Part shown: positions 17,999-26,324 of the stretch, in pieces
How the letters are laid out: each line of letters begins with the position of its first letter
How positions within the stretch are numbered: the first letter of the stretch is position 1
Assembly (NCBI GenBank): GCA_045593555.1
Contig: JAZNWU010000035.1
Span: forward strand, 1 to 64,000
Length of the DNA: 64,000 bases
From: Fimenecus sp045593555
GTDB lineage: Bacteria; Bacillota; Clostridia; Oscillospirales; Acutalibacteraceae
Reading direction: 5' to 3'
Notes under the pieces: model-generated
What the model saw: the letters and a program-made list of their open reading frames with translations, nothing else
What the model was told of the DNA's origin: nothing
The model's database searches: none
Made by a program: the position numbers and the translations under genes

Positions 17999-18074
<76 letters not shown>

Positions 18075-18078
18075 TTTC

Positions 18079-18120
18079 GAGTGTTCATTACGGATTTAAG
18101 TGATGAACACTCTATTTTTA
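18079..18120 (+). terminator. Intrinsic terminator after tRNA-fMet
   Basis: GAGTGTTCAT (from 18079) pairs with ATGAACACTC (18103-18112), then TATTTTTATT. Confidence 0.85.
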
Positions 18121-18152
18121 TTCGTTTCTTCATAATATTTAATTTATGTATC

Positions 18153-18178
18153 GAGCAGGATAAAGCCTGCTCTTTTTT
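18153..18178 (+). terminator. Second plus-strand terminator
   Basis: GAGCAGG (18153-18159), ATAAAG, CCTGCTC (18166-18172), six T. It faces the recombinase gene and insulates it from tRNA transcription; it may mark the element end. Confidence 0.85.
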
Positions 18179-18179
18179 G

Positions 18180-19859
18180 TTATGCCGTGAGGTATTCAAC
18201 GGACATACCTTGCCTCATATCTATTTTGAGGTTTTCCTCTTCTGAAGGAATTTCAATGTTCCCCACAAAACGGTAGTATATAACAATTCGTTGAGTTTTG
18301 TTCTTGCCCGTACCCTCTGTTTCATAAACCTCAATGCGGTCAACAAGCTCGTGAAGAAGCGGTGCCGTTATTGTTTCCATTCGTATAAAGCGTCTTATTG
18401 CCTCGACGAATGCAACTCTTTCACTTTTCTTATCATTAAGCTCATCAAACTCCTCGTGCAGCTTTTGAATTTTGACTTTCAGCTCATCTCTTTCGACACC
18501 GTATTTCTGTGACATGTGTAAAAACCATTCGTCAGTTACCTTGCCGAGAGCGTTATCCTCATAAAGCTTTTCATACAGAGTGTTTACTGTGTTTTGCCTT
18601 GAGGTGCATCTCTGAAGTTCGGAGTTAATACGCCTTTTTTCGTTTTGCACGATAGCTTCGGTTTTCATTGTAAGCACCTCAACAAGCTCATCCTCATTAT
18701 GCTTCAGATAGCCTGCAAGCTTTTGCAGCTCCATTGTAACTATCTGCTCAATAGCCTCTGCTCTGACATAGTGCCTGTGCTGACAGCTGCCACGATAGTC
18801 CTTTACATAATTGGAACAGCTGAAATAGTGGATATTTTTATTTCGGGTATTTACATGATACCACAGCTTATGCCCGCATTCGGCACAAACGAGAAAATCA
18901 CAGAATATACTTTTGCTTCCGTTTTCAGCCAACGGCTCACGGCGTTTGCAATAGCCTATAAGCTTCTGTACCTCTTCATAGGTGTGACGGTCAATAATAG
19001 GCTCGTGAACATCCTTGAAAATCTTCCAGTTTTCTTCGGGATTCATAAGCCTTTTCTTATTTTTGAAGCTCTTGGAATAGGTTTTGAAGTTTACAACATC
19101 ACCGCAATATTCCTGACGAAGAAGAATCTGACGGATAGTAGAGCTCTTCCATTTATATGGGTTAGGCTGTACCTTTTTACCGCCTCTACCTATTCCTCTT
19201 TCCTGCCAATAGGATGTGCAGTTTTTAATACCCTTGTCCTGAAGATGTCTTGCGATTTTATCAAGACCATAGCCTTCAAGGTAAAGCATGAAAATCTCTC
19301 TTACAACCTTGGCTGCTTCAGGCTCCACAACCCATCTTTTAGGATTCTGCGGGTCCTTCATATATCCGTAAGGCGGTTGGGAAAGAGGCTCGCCCATATT
19401 ACCTCTGATTCTTTTTGCAGAACGTACCTTGTTTGAAATATCTCTTGCATACATCTCGTTCATAACATTTTTGAACGGGATTATTTCATTCTCTCCATCA
19501 GCACTGTCAACCAAATCCGTAACAGCGATAAAGCGGATGTCATGCTCGGGAAAATATGATTCTGTGAAAAGTCCAACCTCAACATAGTTTCTACCGAATC
19601 GGGACATATCCTTGACAATGATTGTTTTGACATATCCTGCTTCAACATCCTCCATCATTCTTTTGAAATCAGGACGATTGAAGTTTGTACCTGTGTAACC
19701 GTCATCAACATAAAACCTTGTGTTATCAAAGCCCTTTTCCTTTGCATAACGGGCAAGCATCAGCTTCTGATTTTCTATTGAGTTGCTCTCACAATCCTTA
19801 CCGTCATCACGGGAGAGACGGCAATAGAGAGCAGTAATACCTGAGTAATTTGACTGCAT
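18180..19859 (-). CDS. Large serine recombinase (TnpX-like)
   Basis: 559 residues. The resolvase domain has the catalytic Ser16 in YCRLSRDDG and the DMSRFGRNYVE motif. A recombinase domain and a zinc ribbon follow (CAECGHKLWYHV...FSCSNY...SCQHR), then a coiled-coil region and a DUF4368-type tail. Large serine recombinases excise and insert elements between short att sites. The ATG at 19859 has AAAGGAGG upstream and shares one base with the TnpW stop (TAATG). Position at the left edge, tail outward, fits the usual end of a Tn4451-like element. Confidence 0.92.
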   Translation of the reverse strand: MQSNYSGITALYCRLSRDDGKDCESNSIENQKLMLARYAKEKGFDNTRFYVDDGYTGTNFNRPDFKRMMEDVEAGYVKTIIVKDMSRFGRNYVEVGLFTESYFPEHDIRFIAVTDLVDSADGENEIIPFKNVMNEMYARDISNKVRSAKRIRGNMGEPLSQPPYGYMKDPQNPKRWVVEPEAAKVVREIFMLYLEGYGLDKIARHLQDKGIKNCTSYWQERGIGRGGKKVQPNPYKWKSSTIRQILLRQEYCGDVVNFKTYSKSFKNKKRLMNPEENWKIFKDVHEPIIDRHTYEEVQKLIGYCKRREPLAENGSKSIFCDFLVCAECGHKLWYHVNTRNKNIHYFSCSNYVKDYRGSCQHRHYVRAEAIEQIVTMELQKLAGYLKHNEDELVEVLTMKTEAIVQNEKRRINSELQRCTSRQNTVNTLYEKLYEDNALGKVTDEWFLHMSQKYGVERDELKVKIQKLHEEFDELNDKKSERVAFVEAIRRFIRMETITAPLLHELVDRIEVYETEGTGKNKTQRIVIYYRFVGNIEIPSEEENLKIDMRQGMSVEYLTA

Positions 19860-20092
19860 TAGTCCTCCTTTCCGGCAGTCATGCATACACATTCTGTATT
19901 AATTGTATTTATATCTTCGGCAGTAGTCAAATGTGCGAAATCGCTACCTAAATATCTTTTAATCTTATCAATGAAAGTCATTGATTCAGTTTCACTGTGC
20001 TTTGTAGAAACAATATAACGGACACCGTTGATAACATATTCATTAGCATTATTAACTTTTCTTGGGTCATATTCTCCACGGGTATTGTCCAT
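19859..20092 (-). CDS. TnpW-like small transposon protein
   Basis: 77 residues. The core EYVINGVRYIVSTKHSETES...DKIKRYLG matches the pattern of TnpW proteins (a short beta-hairpin, then SET...DKI...). These small proteins precede the recombinase in Tn4451-type elements; their function is not established. The stop overlaps the recombinase start, so the two are translationally coupled. The start has no strong ribosome binding site, so the first few residues are uncertain. Confidence 0.75.
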   Translation of the reverse strand: MDNTRGEYDPRKVNNANEYVINGVRYIVSTKHSETESMTFIDKIKRYLGSDFAHLTTAEDINTINTECVCMTAGKED

Positions 20093-20159
20093 TACTCTGT
20101 GAATTTTTAATTTACAATACTCCCAAAAGGATATTATTTTTCCTGGCGTTTTACATCAC

Positions 20160-20492
20160 TCACTTTCTGTTTTCTCTTATTGAATGAATCTCTTCTTTCA
20201 TTTTATCTTCTATGATTTGCAATTCATCACAAGCACTCTGCACTTCTTTTGGATTCATAAAACCTTTTGTGCGTGCCGTTAAAAGTATATCATTGAATTT
20301 ATTACCGACCTCACGAAGCTCTTTTATGTGAGTTTCGTAATCAATTTTCGGTGCAGGAATCACCTCACAATTCATAATCACATGACGAAGAATCACAGCT
20401 TTAGGTAACTTTGTACGCTTACTTAAGTCACAAAGAATTGCATTTTCTTCTTCATTAAAATACACATGAACTCTTTTATTTCTTTTTCTCAT
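20160..20492 (-). CDS. MobC-like mobilisation accessory protein
   Basis: 110 residues with a basic N-terminus (MRKRNKRVHVYFNEEEN), a ribbon-helix-helix type fold, and a helical tail of the kind seen in MobC relaxosome proteins. Such proteins bind oriT and help the relaxase. No relaxase gene is in the window, so this element is either mobilised in trans or has lost it. The repeated hairpins directly upstream at 20565-20678 are the obvious candidate binding site. Confidence 0.7.
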   Translation of the reverse strand: MRKRNKRVHVYFNEEENAILCDLSKRTKLPKAVILRHVIMNCEVIPAPKIDYETHIKELREVGNKFNDILLTARTKGFMNPKEVQSACDELQIIEDKMKEEIHSIRENRK

Positions 20493-20564
20493 TTAATTTT
20501 TTCATCTCCTAAAAATATTTTTTGATTTTTTCTTTCGGGGTTTCAGTGGTGATAAAACACCTGA

Positions 20565-20678
20565 CAAGTGGATTTGTACCCTCAAATCCAATGCTTGTTA
20601 AGACTTATGCCACGGCATAAAAAAGTCGGAGCAAGCGAATTTGTACACTCAAATTCAGTGCTTGTTAAGACTTATCCC
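20565..20678. repeat. Paired 47-nt hairpin repeats, candidate oriT
   Basis: Copies at 20565-20611 and 20632-20678 are 67 bp apart. Each has an inverted repeat (GGATTTG..CAAATCC in copy 1, GAATTTG..CAAATTC in copy 2, a covarying pair) and the tail TGCTTGTTAAGACTTAT. A further hairpin TTATGCC/GGCATAA lies at 20605-20620. The position between the mobC-like and parB genes suits an origin of transfer or a ParB/MobC site; this is inference. Confidence 0.45.
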
Positions 20679-20685
20679 GCGGTTT

Positions 20686-21540
20686 TTATCGCTCCCACTG
20701 ACGTTGCTTTTGAAGCACCATTGCGTACCGTGCAAGAGCCTTTTCCGTTATCTCTTCCATCTTTTTCGGAGGCATATCTTTCTTGAAATACTTCTTAAAA
20801 GTTTCAACAGGAATTTTTACATACTCCTTTTGGTTAGCTTTTTGCTCCTGCATAATTTCAAAAATAACATCCATAGTTAGTTTCTTTTCATCACTTAACT
20901 TATGCATACGCTGTGCCTGAGAGAGTGACGGAGTGCAATCTTCACTGTCAATAGTTTCAATTAAGTTGCATTGTTCCTCTTCTGTTAAATATGAAAGCTC
21001 AACCGCAGGTGTAAAAGATATTCTTTTTTCATCCACCATATCAAGAAGAGCTGGTTGTAAATTATTTAATCTGATATATCTCTGAATCTGCATTCGGGAA
21101 TCGGGCATTGTTTCTGCGAGTTTTTCATCACTGCGGAACTTCGTCCCAACTTGTGACGAAGTTAAATCAGTCCTTGCACCTTGCTTTTTAATTGCATCGT
21201 GTTTCATTTTGTAAGCACGGGCTTTTTCACTTGGTAAGATTTTTTCTCGGCTGAGATTACAGTCAACAAAATTTATTACCGCTTCTTCTTTTGAAAATTC
21301 TCTGATATAAACGGGAACAACATCAAGATTTAATTCCTTTGCAATCAGCCACCGCCTGTGACCGGAGATAATTTCATAACCGTTATCTGACTTATTAACA
21401 ATAAGCGGAGTGATAATTCCAAACTCTTTAACGCTGTCACGAAGCTCATCGTATTCGCTTTCATCAACACTCTGAAACGGATTATTTTCAAAGGGATGAA
21501 GTAAATTGAGATTTAAATATTCAATTTTTTCGTTTGACAT
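20686..21540 (-). CDS. parB: ParB/Spo0J-family partition protein
   Basis: 284 residues. The N-terminal ParB domain shows LNLLHPFENNPF, IITPLIVN and the CTP-binding GHRR motif (SGHRRWLIAKEL). An HTH region follows (LSYLTEEEQ and neighbours), then a basic, glutamine-rich C-terminus. ParB proteins bind parS and help stable inheritance or replication control of elements. No parA is visible beside it. It is upstream of the mobC-like gene on the same strand. Confidence 0.88.
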   Translation of the reverse strand: MSNEKIEYLNLNLLHPFENNPFQSVDESEYDELRDSVKEFGIITPLIVNKSDNGYEIISGHRRWLIAKELNLDVVPVYIREFSKEEAVINFVDCNLSREKILPSEKARAYKMKHDAIKKQGARTDLTSSQVGTKFRSDEKLAETMPDSRMQIQRYIRLNNLQPALLDMVDEKRISFTPAVELSYLTEEEQCNLIETIDSEDCTPSLSQAQRMHKLSDEKKLTMDVIFEIMQEQKANQKEYVKIPVETFKKYFKKDMPPKKMEEITEKALARYAMVLQKQRQWER

Positions 21541-21678
21541 ATTTTTTCAGTCCTTTCTTTTTAATTTTTTTGACACATAAAATGATGTTTTAATTTTTGC
21601 TAAAGCATTTTTTTCACTTCCTTTGTTTTATTTTTGTGATAAAAATTCCTTGTGTTTACACGAGGATATGTATTCAGG

Positions 21679-21708
21679 TTGATTTGTGTTATGTGGTTGT
21701 GATATAAT
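21679..21708 (+). promoter_or_regulatory. Promoter of the alpha/beta hydrolase gene
   Basis: TTGATT (21679-21684), 18-bp spacer, TATAAT (21703-21708). Confidence 0.65.
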
Positions 21709-21752
21709 TATTTTGATAAATAAGAATTTGACAAATTAAATAGGAGTCGAAT

Positions 21753-22535
21753 ATGAAAAACATAACAAAATCAAAATTTTTCTGTCAACGCGATGGGATG
21801 ACCATTCGAGGATACGAATACAGACCTCAAGGAGATAATCTTCCAATTGCCATTGTAAGCCATGGATTTATGGCGAATTTATTGACGGTAAAGCACTATG
21901 CCGAGCATCTTGCTAATTTGGGATACGTTGCCTTTTGCTTCGATTTTTCAGGTGGGTGTGTGATGATGGGTAAGAGTGACGGCAAAACTACCGATATGTC
22001 GGTTCTCACCGAGGTGAAGGATCTGCTTGCCGTAATTGAATACGCAAAGAGTCTGGCTTATACGGATTCGTCAGATATTCTCTTGATGGGGTGCAGTCAG
22101 GGCGGTTTCGTTTCCGCACTCACATCGGCAAAGCTCGGCAATGAAATATCCAAGCTCGTATTATTCTACCCGGCATTGTGTATTCCTGATGATGCTAAAG
22201 CCGGCAAAATGATGTGGGCAAGGTTTGATCCCGAGAATATTCCTGATGTCGTCAGATGCGGTCCGATGAAACTCGGTCGATGTTATGTAGCTGATGTGAT
22301 CAATATGAATCCCTTTGAAGAAATCAGGGGGTACGAGGGTAAAGTGTTGATCGTTCACGGTACGGCAGATAAAATCGTACATCTGAGCTATGCCGAAAAA
22401 GCTGTAGCAACCTACAGGTCTGAGCCGTATGTCCGTAGTGTTGCATATCATACCATCGACGGTGGCAAGCACATGTTCTCCAAGCGGCACGATAAAATTG
22501 CGTTGGAATATTTGAGTGAGTTTGCAAAGGCATAA
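21753..22535 (+). CDS. Alpha/beta-fold serine hydrolase
   Basis: 260 residues. The oxyanion region is VSHGFMAN, the nucleophile elbow is GCSQGG, an Asp lies in VHGTADKIV, and the catalytic His is in DGGKHMF, so the full triad is present. No signal peptide. Family members are esterases or acyl hydrolases; the substrate is unknown. Base composition is richer in G and C than its neighbours, and it is the only plus-strand gene in this part of the element, both signs of separate acquisition. RBS AGGAGT. Confidence 0.85.
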   Translation: MKNITKSKFFCQRDGMTIRGYEYRPQGDNLPIAIVSHGFMANLLTVKHYAEHLANLGYVAFCFDFSGGCVMMGKSDGKTTDMSVLTEVKDLLAVIEYAKSLAYTDSSDILLMGCSQGGFVSALTSAKLGNEISKLVLFYPALCIPDDAKAGKMMWARFDPENIPDVVRCGPMKLGRCYVADVINMNPFEEIRGYEGKVLIVHGTADKIVHLSYAEKAVATYRSEPYVRSVAYHTIDGGKHMFSKRHDKIALEYLSEFAKA

Positions 22536-22579
22536 CAGAAGAATCAATAAATTCCACTTTGTCGAATAGAAAGTTTACT

Positions 22580-22610
22580 ACTGCTCTACCTGTGAGGGCA
22601 GTTTCTTTTT
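22580..22610 (+). terminator. Intrinsic terminator after the hydrolase
   Basis: ACTGCTC (22580-22586) pairs with GGGCAGT (22596-22602) and is followed by TTCTTTTT. Confidence 0.75.
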
Positions 22611-23193
22611 ATCCAAACCGCCGCATAATGAAAAATAGTGAAATATTAGTAAAAATTCATTTCTTTGAAAAATTTATATTTTTTCAACAGAGCCATTTTT
22701 GAGTGCATTTTGCCCTTAGTAATACGGGCAGAATGCACCGATTTTTAATGGAAATTTTTCTGACGGGGTGCTGTTCATTTTGAAAATTTCTATCGGCTGA
22801 TTTGCCAAATCGTGATTTTCATTCCTTTGAAAATATCTGTTTTTCAAGTGTGCTGTTTTTAGCAAAATTTTCTCGGTTCAGACCGTTGAATATTTGCTTT
22901 TTTCAAATAGAAATGCCAATAACGATGCTTGCATCATTTAATCGAAATTCATTCGAGATTTTACGAGCCGAAGAAGAAAATCACTTCAGCTCTTTAGCTT
23001 TGCACATTCTAAAGAGCTGTTGCAAACACTTTACTAACCGAAGAAGAAATGCGTTGTTTTATCAGTTTTTCGCATTCAGCCAAACTGCCTTATATACTTA
23101 AAGTTACTGCTAACTTAATTAAAGAATATTTTCTCTCTTCTCGGTCGGTATATATCTCAGTCTTACTCTACTCAGTCTTATTACTTGCGACTT
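22611..23193. other. Non-coding stretch with a strong hairpin
   Basis: About 580 bp with no credible gene. A strong hairpin, GTGCATTTTGCCC (22703-22715) with GGGCAGAATGCAC (22726-22738), is followed by CGATTTTTA and could terminate plus-strand transcription. Short direct repeats of CCGAAGAAGAAA occur near 22968 and 23038. The segment close to 23100 carries, on the minus strand, frames resembling the C-terminal part of RepA (NKTE/SKTE), so it is probably decayed repA sequence. Confidence 0.4.
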
Positions 23194-23553
23194 TTACGGA
23201 GACCTGATGCGTATTTTCGGTATATCTAAAACATACAGCCTTGCAGGCTTACCTTTGCCCTGATATTTACGGCGAAGCAGGTTGCATTTTTCAAGTTCAC
23301 GCTGTAATCTTGTGGCTTTGTCGTGTCCGCAACCGAGTTTTTCACTTGTTTCGGCAATGGTATAGAAGATAAACACTTCTCCGTTTTTATCACACCAACC
23401 GTTTATTGCAGATAACTGCATTCTGTCAAGCATTAAGCCGTAAAGCAACTTCGCCTCTGCAGATAAATCCTTGTACTCATCCGTAAACAACGCCTTCGGC
23501 ATTTTGAAGAAGATTTTGCTTTGCGAATCCTCGTAAAAGATATCAAAGTTCAG
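23194..23553 (-). CDS. RepA_N-type replication initiator, truncated, probable CTG start
   Basis: About 119 residues. The winged-helix core of RepA_N proteins is clear: FKMPKALFTDEYKDLSAEAK, then LYGLMLDRMQLS, GEVFIFYTIAE and LGCGHDKATRLQRELE. Homologues usually begin MNFDxFYG; here that point is a CTG at 23553 with AAAGGAG upstream and no in-frame ATG before MPKAL at 23502. The protein stops soon after the DNA-binding domain, whereas relatives are over twice as long; another frame continues with SGLRKSRK and NKTE-type sequence. A frameshifted, decaying gene is likely. Confidence 0.6.
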   Translation of the reverse strand: MNFDIFYEDSQSKIFFKMPKALFTDEYKDLSAEAKLLYGLMLDRMQLSAINGWCDKNGEVFIFYTIAETSEKLGCGHDKATRLQRELEKCNLLRRKYQGKGKPARLYVLDIPKIRIRSP

Positions 23554-23575
23554 ATTTCATCACACTCCTTTATAT

Positions 23576-23593
23576 TTTCGGTAGCGGCTACCA
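23576..23593. repeat. 18-bp TTTTCGGTAGCGGCTACC repeat, copy 1
   Basis: Identical to 31462-31479, where it forms a longer palindrome. Both copies sit just downstream of a minus-strand gene, and together they bracket the defence operon. Confidence 0.6.
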
Positions 23594-23605
23594 TAAATGA
23601 TTTGT

Positions 23606-24148
23606 TTAACCTTCGCCCATCTGTCGTAAGGCGTTTACTGCTTGTCCTGCGATATTGATTAGTTCTGTATTATCGGGTATTTGGTTTGATTCTTTCAACG
23701 TTATTCGTATTTTACGGATAGCTTTTTCTATCTCTCTGCAAGTGCATCCGTTTTTCAAGGCGGCAATTGCAAGATTGGTAATATACACACAATGGCTTTG
23801 TTCGTGGTGGTCTTGTACTAACATCCGTCCGATTTGTTCAAGAATTCCATCTTTTGATTTTATTGTCCATGTGGCTTCGTCTGAATACCAAAGCAGGTTC
23901 CCGTCGGGAATTTCGGTAGCCGCTTCCAAAATCAACTGAGCAGCTTTGTTCACATACATTGAGTTAACGGCTTGTCTGCGGCTACATCTGCCATTTGGTA
24001 CATCAAGCCTCGGTCTGCCACGACCTCGTTTCTTTTCTTCCATATTTATCGCTCCTTTACTGTAGTATTTCGGGTTGATTTTTGATGATTTTTTCCTCTG
24101 TAATGAGTTTGATTTTGTGGGCAGTATAACTTCATTACCTGCATACAT
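23606..24148 (-). CDS. Mobile-element protein with AT-hook-like motif, unknown function
   Basis: 180 residues from the ATG at 24148 (GGAGG 4 bp upstream). An in-frame ATG at 24043 also has AAGGAGCG, giving a 145-residue form that starts MEEKKRGRGRPRLDV. The RGRGRPR motif is AT-hook-like. The rest is helical, with QAVNSMYVNKAAQLILEAA and CTCREIEKAIRKIRITLKES. It precedes the repA-like gene and is probably co-transcribed with it, suggesting a replication or maintenance role. I do not recognise a characterised family. Confidence 0.65.
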   Translation of the reverse strand: MYAGNEVILPTKSNSLQRKKSSKINPKYYSKGAINMEEKKRGRGRPRLDVPNGRCSRRQAVNSMYVNKAAQLILEAATEIPDGNLLWYSDEATWTIKSKDGILEQIGRMLVQDHHEQSHCVYITNLAIAALKNGCTCREIEKAIRKIRITLKESNQIPDNTELINIAGQAVNALRQMGEG

Positions 24149-24289
24149 AAAACCTCCTTTTGCCGTTTTGCCCGAAATAGTTCCTGTCCCGGAATCTCAC
24201 TGCGACGTCTTCACGCTCACTCTTTTGAGGTCTTGGCGTGGTATCACTTTCGGACGGTCATTAAATTTTCAAGGTACGCATGGTTTTCA

Positions 24290-24363
24290 GCAAAACAAAA
24301 AGCACCGTACGAACTCGAATGGACATAGTTATCCCACATCCAATCGACTTTCGTTACGGTGCT
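24290..24363 (-). terminator. Long hairpin with T-tract (terminator or attenuator)
   Basis: Arms 24301-24318 and 24344-24363 pair (AGCACCGTA with TACGGTGCT at the base, then CGAA/TTCG and a further TCGA pair). On the minus strand the hairpin is followed by TTTTTGTTTTG. It lies about 195 bp downstream of the leftward promoter at 24563-24591, so transcripts could end here as an RNA of roughly 265 nt. That strand also carries an open frame of about 45 codons ending near 24403 with no ATG. Confidence 0.6.
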
Positions 24364-24562
24364 TGGGTAGCATAATCTTACGATTATCTCCGCATACGCG
24401 ATTTAGAAAGTGGGTTCTTTCTTCTCTGCAACACGAATATGTAGGTTCTTGCTGTGTTGCTCTTTTGAAAGATATGTACATTCGACTTCATACGGTGCCA
24501 AATAGTCCTCTGATGACCTTGCATCACGCTTAAAGTCACAAATTTATTAAATTGTGGTTATC

Positions 24563-24591
24563 AGTATAGAACAAATGTTTGTTCTTGTCAA
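24563..24591 (-). promoter_or_regulatory. Leftward promoter with LexA-box-like palindrome in the spacer
   Basis: Minus strand TTGACA (24591-24586), 17-bp spacer, TATACT (24568-24563). The spacer is filled by the palindrome AGAACAAATGTTTGTTCT (24568-24585). Within it AGAACAAATGTTTG fits the Gram-positive SOS box CGAACRNRYGTTYG at all but the first base. A repressor bound here would block the promoter. Confidence 0.7.
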
Positions 24592-24639
24592 TAGTTTTTT
24601 GGAAAAAAGTTGTAAAAAGTAAAATTTTATATTCTGCTA

Positions 24640-24677
24640 TTGATATTTTGTTAGAAAAAGTATATACTATTTCTAAC
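24640..24677 (+). promoter_or_regulatory. Promoter and palindromic operator of the defence operon
   Basis: TTGATA (24640-24645), 17-bp spacer, TATACT (24663-24668). A 28-bp near-perfect palindrome spans 24650-24677: GTTAGAAA at one end, TTTCTAAC at the other, AGTATATACT at the centre. It covers the -10 element. AbiEi antitoxins are known to bind inverted repeats and repress their own operon, so this is the likely AbiEi-type operator. Confidence 0.75.
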
Positions 24678-24688
24678 GAGGTGAGACT

Positions 24689-25297
24689 ATGGATAAAGCG
24701 ACTAATTGGCAACTCATAAAAGACAGGATCAATAAATCAGAAATCGGAACAGTGTTTGTTGCAACCGATTTTGTTGATATATCCGATAAGACGAGTATTA
24801 ATACCTATTTAACTCGTTTAGACGAAGAAAAATCACTTCAGCGTATTATGCGTGGTGTTTACTATAAACCTGAATACAATGGTTTTCTTGGCGAGTTTGT
24901 TGCACCCGAACCTGATGCAGTTGCTCATGCTCTCGCCCGCAACTTCGGTTGGACTATCGTCCCCTGCGGTGATACTGCATTAAATCTGCTCGGACTTTCA
25001 ACACAGATTCCCGCCGCTTGGGTTTATGTGAGTGATGGTACTTATAAAGAGTACACCTACGAGCAGACTACAATAAAATTCAAACGCACAACCAACAAAG
25101 AAATATCCAAGCTCTCATACAAAACTGCACTTGTGGTACAAGCACTTAAAGCTCTCGGTAAAGATAATGTTGACGATACCATATTAACAAAGCTCAAAAA
25201 TAATCTTACCGACAGCGAAAAACAGGCACTTCTCACCGAAGCAAAAGCGGCTACATCTTGGATATATGAATACATTAAACTGATTTGCAGGAGTTAA
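24689..25297 (+). CDS. AbiEi/DUF6088-like antitoxin
   Basis: 202 residues. An N-terminal winged-helix part (DRINKSEIGTVFVATDF, INTYLTRLDEEKSLQRI) is followed by the conserved RGVYYKP and by GDTALNLLGLSTQIP, features of AbiEi-type antitoxins and DUF6088 proteins. AbiEi represses transcription and neutralises its AbiEii toxin (type IV toxin-antitoxin). It is first in the operon, has GAGGTGA as ribosome binding site and ends 3 bp before the toxin gene. Confidence 0.82.
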   Translation: MDKATNWQLIKDRINKSEIGTVFVATDFVDISDKTSINTYLTRLDEEKSLQRIMRGVYYKPEYNGFLGEFVAPEPDAVAHALARNFGWTIVPCGDTALNLLGLSTQIPAAWVYVSDGTYKEYTYEQTTIKFKRTTNKEISKLSYKTALVVQALKALGKDNVDDTILTKLKNNLTDSEKQALLTEAKAATSWIYEYIKLICRS

Positions 25298-25300
25298 AAT

Positions 25301-26323
25301 ATGCGTAAGATTGCAACTATAAAAGAAAATGACCGCAAGGCTCTGTTTCAGAACACTGCGGCAAAAATGGGACTTACAAATGCAATTATTGAAAAAGACT
25401 TTTGGGTATGCTATATGCTTGACTATCTTTTTCACCGCTGCGAATGGAAGAACAATATTGCTTTCAAAGGTGGTACAAGCCTTTCAAAATCCTACGGTCT
25501 GATTGAGCGTTTTTCCGAAGATATTGACCTTATCCTCGATTGGCGAGTAATTGGTTTTGAATTTAATGAACCTTGGGAAGAACGCAGCAACACAAAACAG
25601 GATATTTTCAATAAAGAGGCAAACCGCCGCACGGAAGAATTTTTGAAGAATACATTTATGCCGGCAATTATTGCAGACCTACAAAAAGAGCTCAGCACAT
25701 CAGTTGATTGCTACATAGATGAAACTGACCCGCAGACAGTAGTTTTCGCATACAACCGTAGTTTTGAGGACAGCTCAATTCTCCCGGTAATCCGTCTTGA
25801 AATAGGTGCCCTCGCTGCTTGGACACCTGCCGAAGAAAGACCTATTACACCTTATGCCGCTGTTCAGTATCCGAAAGTTTTCACTCAGCCGACAACGGAT
25901 ATCCTGACTGTACTTCCGAAACGAACTTTTTGGGAGAAGGTTACAATTCTTCACCGTGAGGCATTCCGTCCCGAAGATAAGGCTTTTCCGTCAAGATACT
26001 CCCGACATTATTACGATTTGTACTGTATGATGAATTCACCCGTTAAAGATGATGCACTCTCTGATATTGAGCTGCTTAACAAGGTGGTACAGTTTAAGGA
26101 AAAGTTTTACCGTTGCCCTTGGGCAAGATATGACGAGGCTAAAGTCGGCACACTACGCTTAATGCCACCCGAAAGGAATCTACAGGCGCTTAAAGACGAC
26201 TATGAGCATATGCAGAATATGATTTTTGGAGATAAACCTGATTTTGAGGTTATTCTTAAAGGTATTGAGCGGTTGGAAAAAGAAATTAACACACATTTAA
26301 CAAGATTGAACGGAGGAAAATAA
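25301..26323 (+). CDS. AbiEii nucleotidyltransferase toxin
   Basis: 340 residues. The nucleotidyltransferase motif FKGGTSLSK (G57-G58-T-S) and SEDIDL (D74, D76) are the DNA-polymerase-beta-like active site of AbiEii/AbiGii toxins. Relatives block phage growth by transferring nucleotides to tRNA acceptor ends; that activity is family knowledge. The later motif PKRTFWEKVTILHREA and the YDLYCM segment are also conserved in this group. It lies between the antitoxin and the methyltransferase gene, which begins 1 bp after its stop. Confidence 0.9.
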   Translation: MRKIATIKENDRKALFQNTAAKMGLTNAIIEKDFWVCYMLDYLFHRCEWKNNIAFKGGTSLSKSYGLIERFSEDIDLILDWRVIGFEFNEPWEERSNTKQDIFNKEANRRTEEFLKNTFMPAIIADLQKELSTSVDCYIDETDPQTVVFAYNRSFEDSSILPVIRLEIGALAAWTPAEERPITPYAAVQYPKVFTQPTTDILTVLPKRTFWEKVTILHREAFRPEDKAFPSRYSRHYYDLYCMMNSPVKDDALSDIELLNKVVQFKEKFYRCPWARYDEAKVGTLRLMPPERNLQALKDDYEHMQNMIFGDKPDFEVILKGIERLEKEINTHLTRLNGGK

Positions 26324-26324
26324 A

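Noticed and set aside
18645..19436. A 263-codon plus-strand open frame
   Set aside because: It is antisense to the serine recombinase, has no ribosome binding site and shows no family pattern.
24075..24533. A 152-codon plus-strand open frame in the leader region
   Set aside because: No ribosome binding site, it overlaps a real minus-strand gene and runs through the long hairpin. It is better explained as non-coding.
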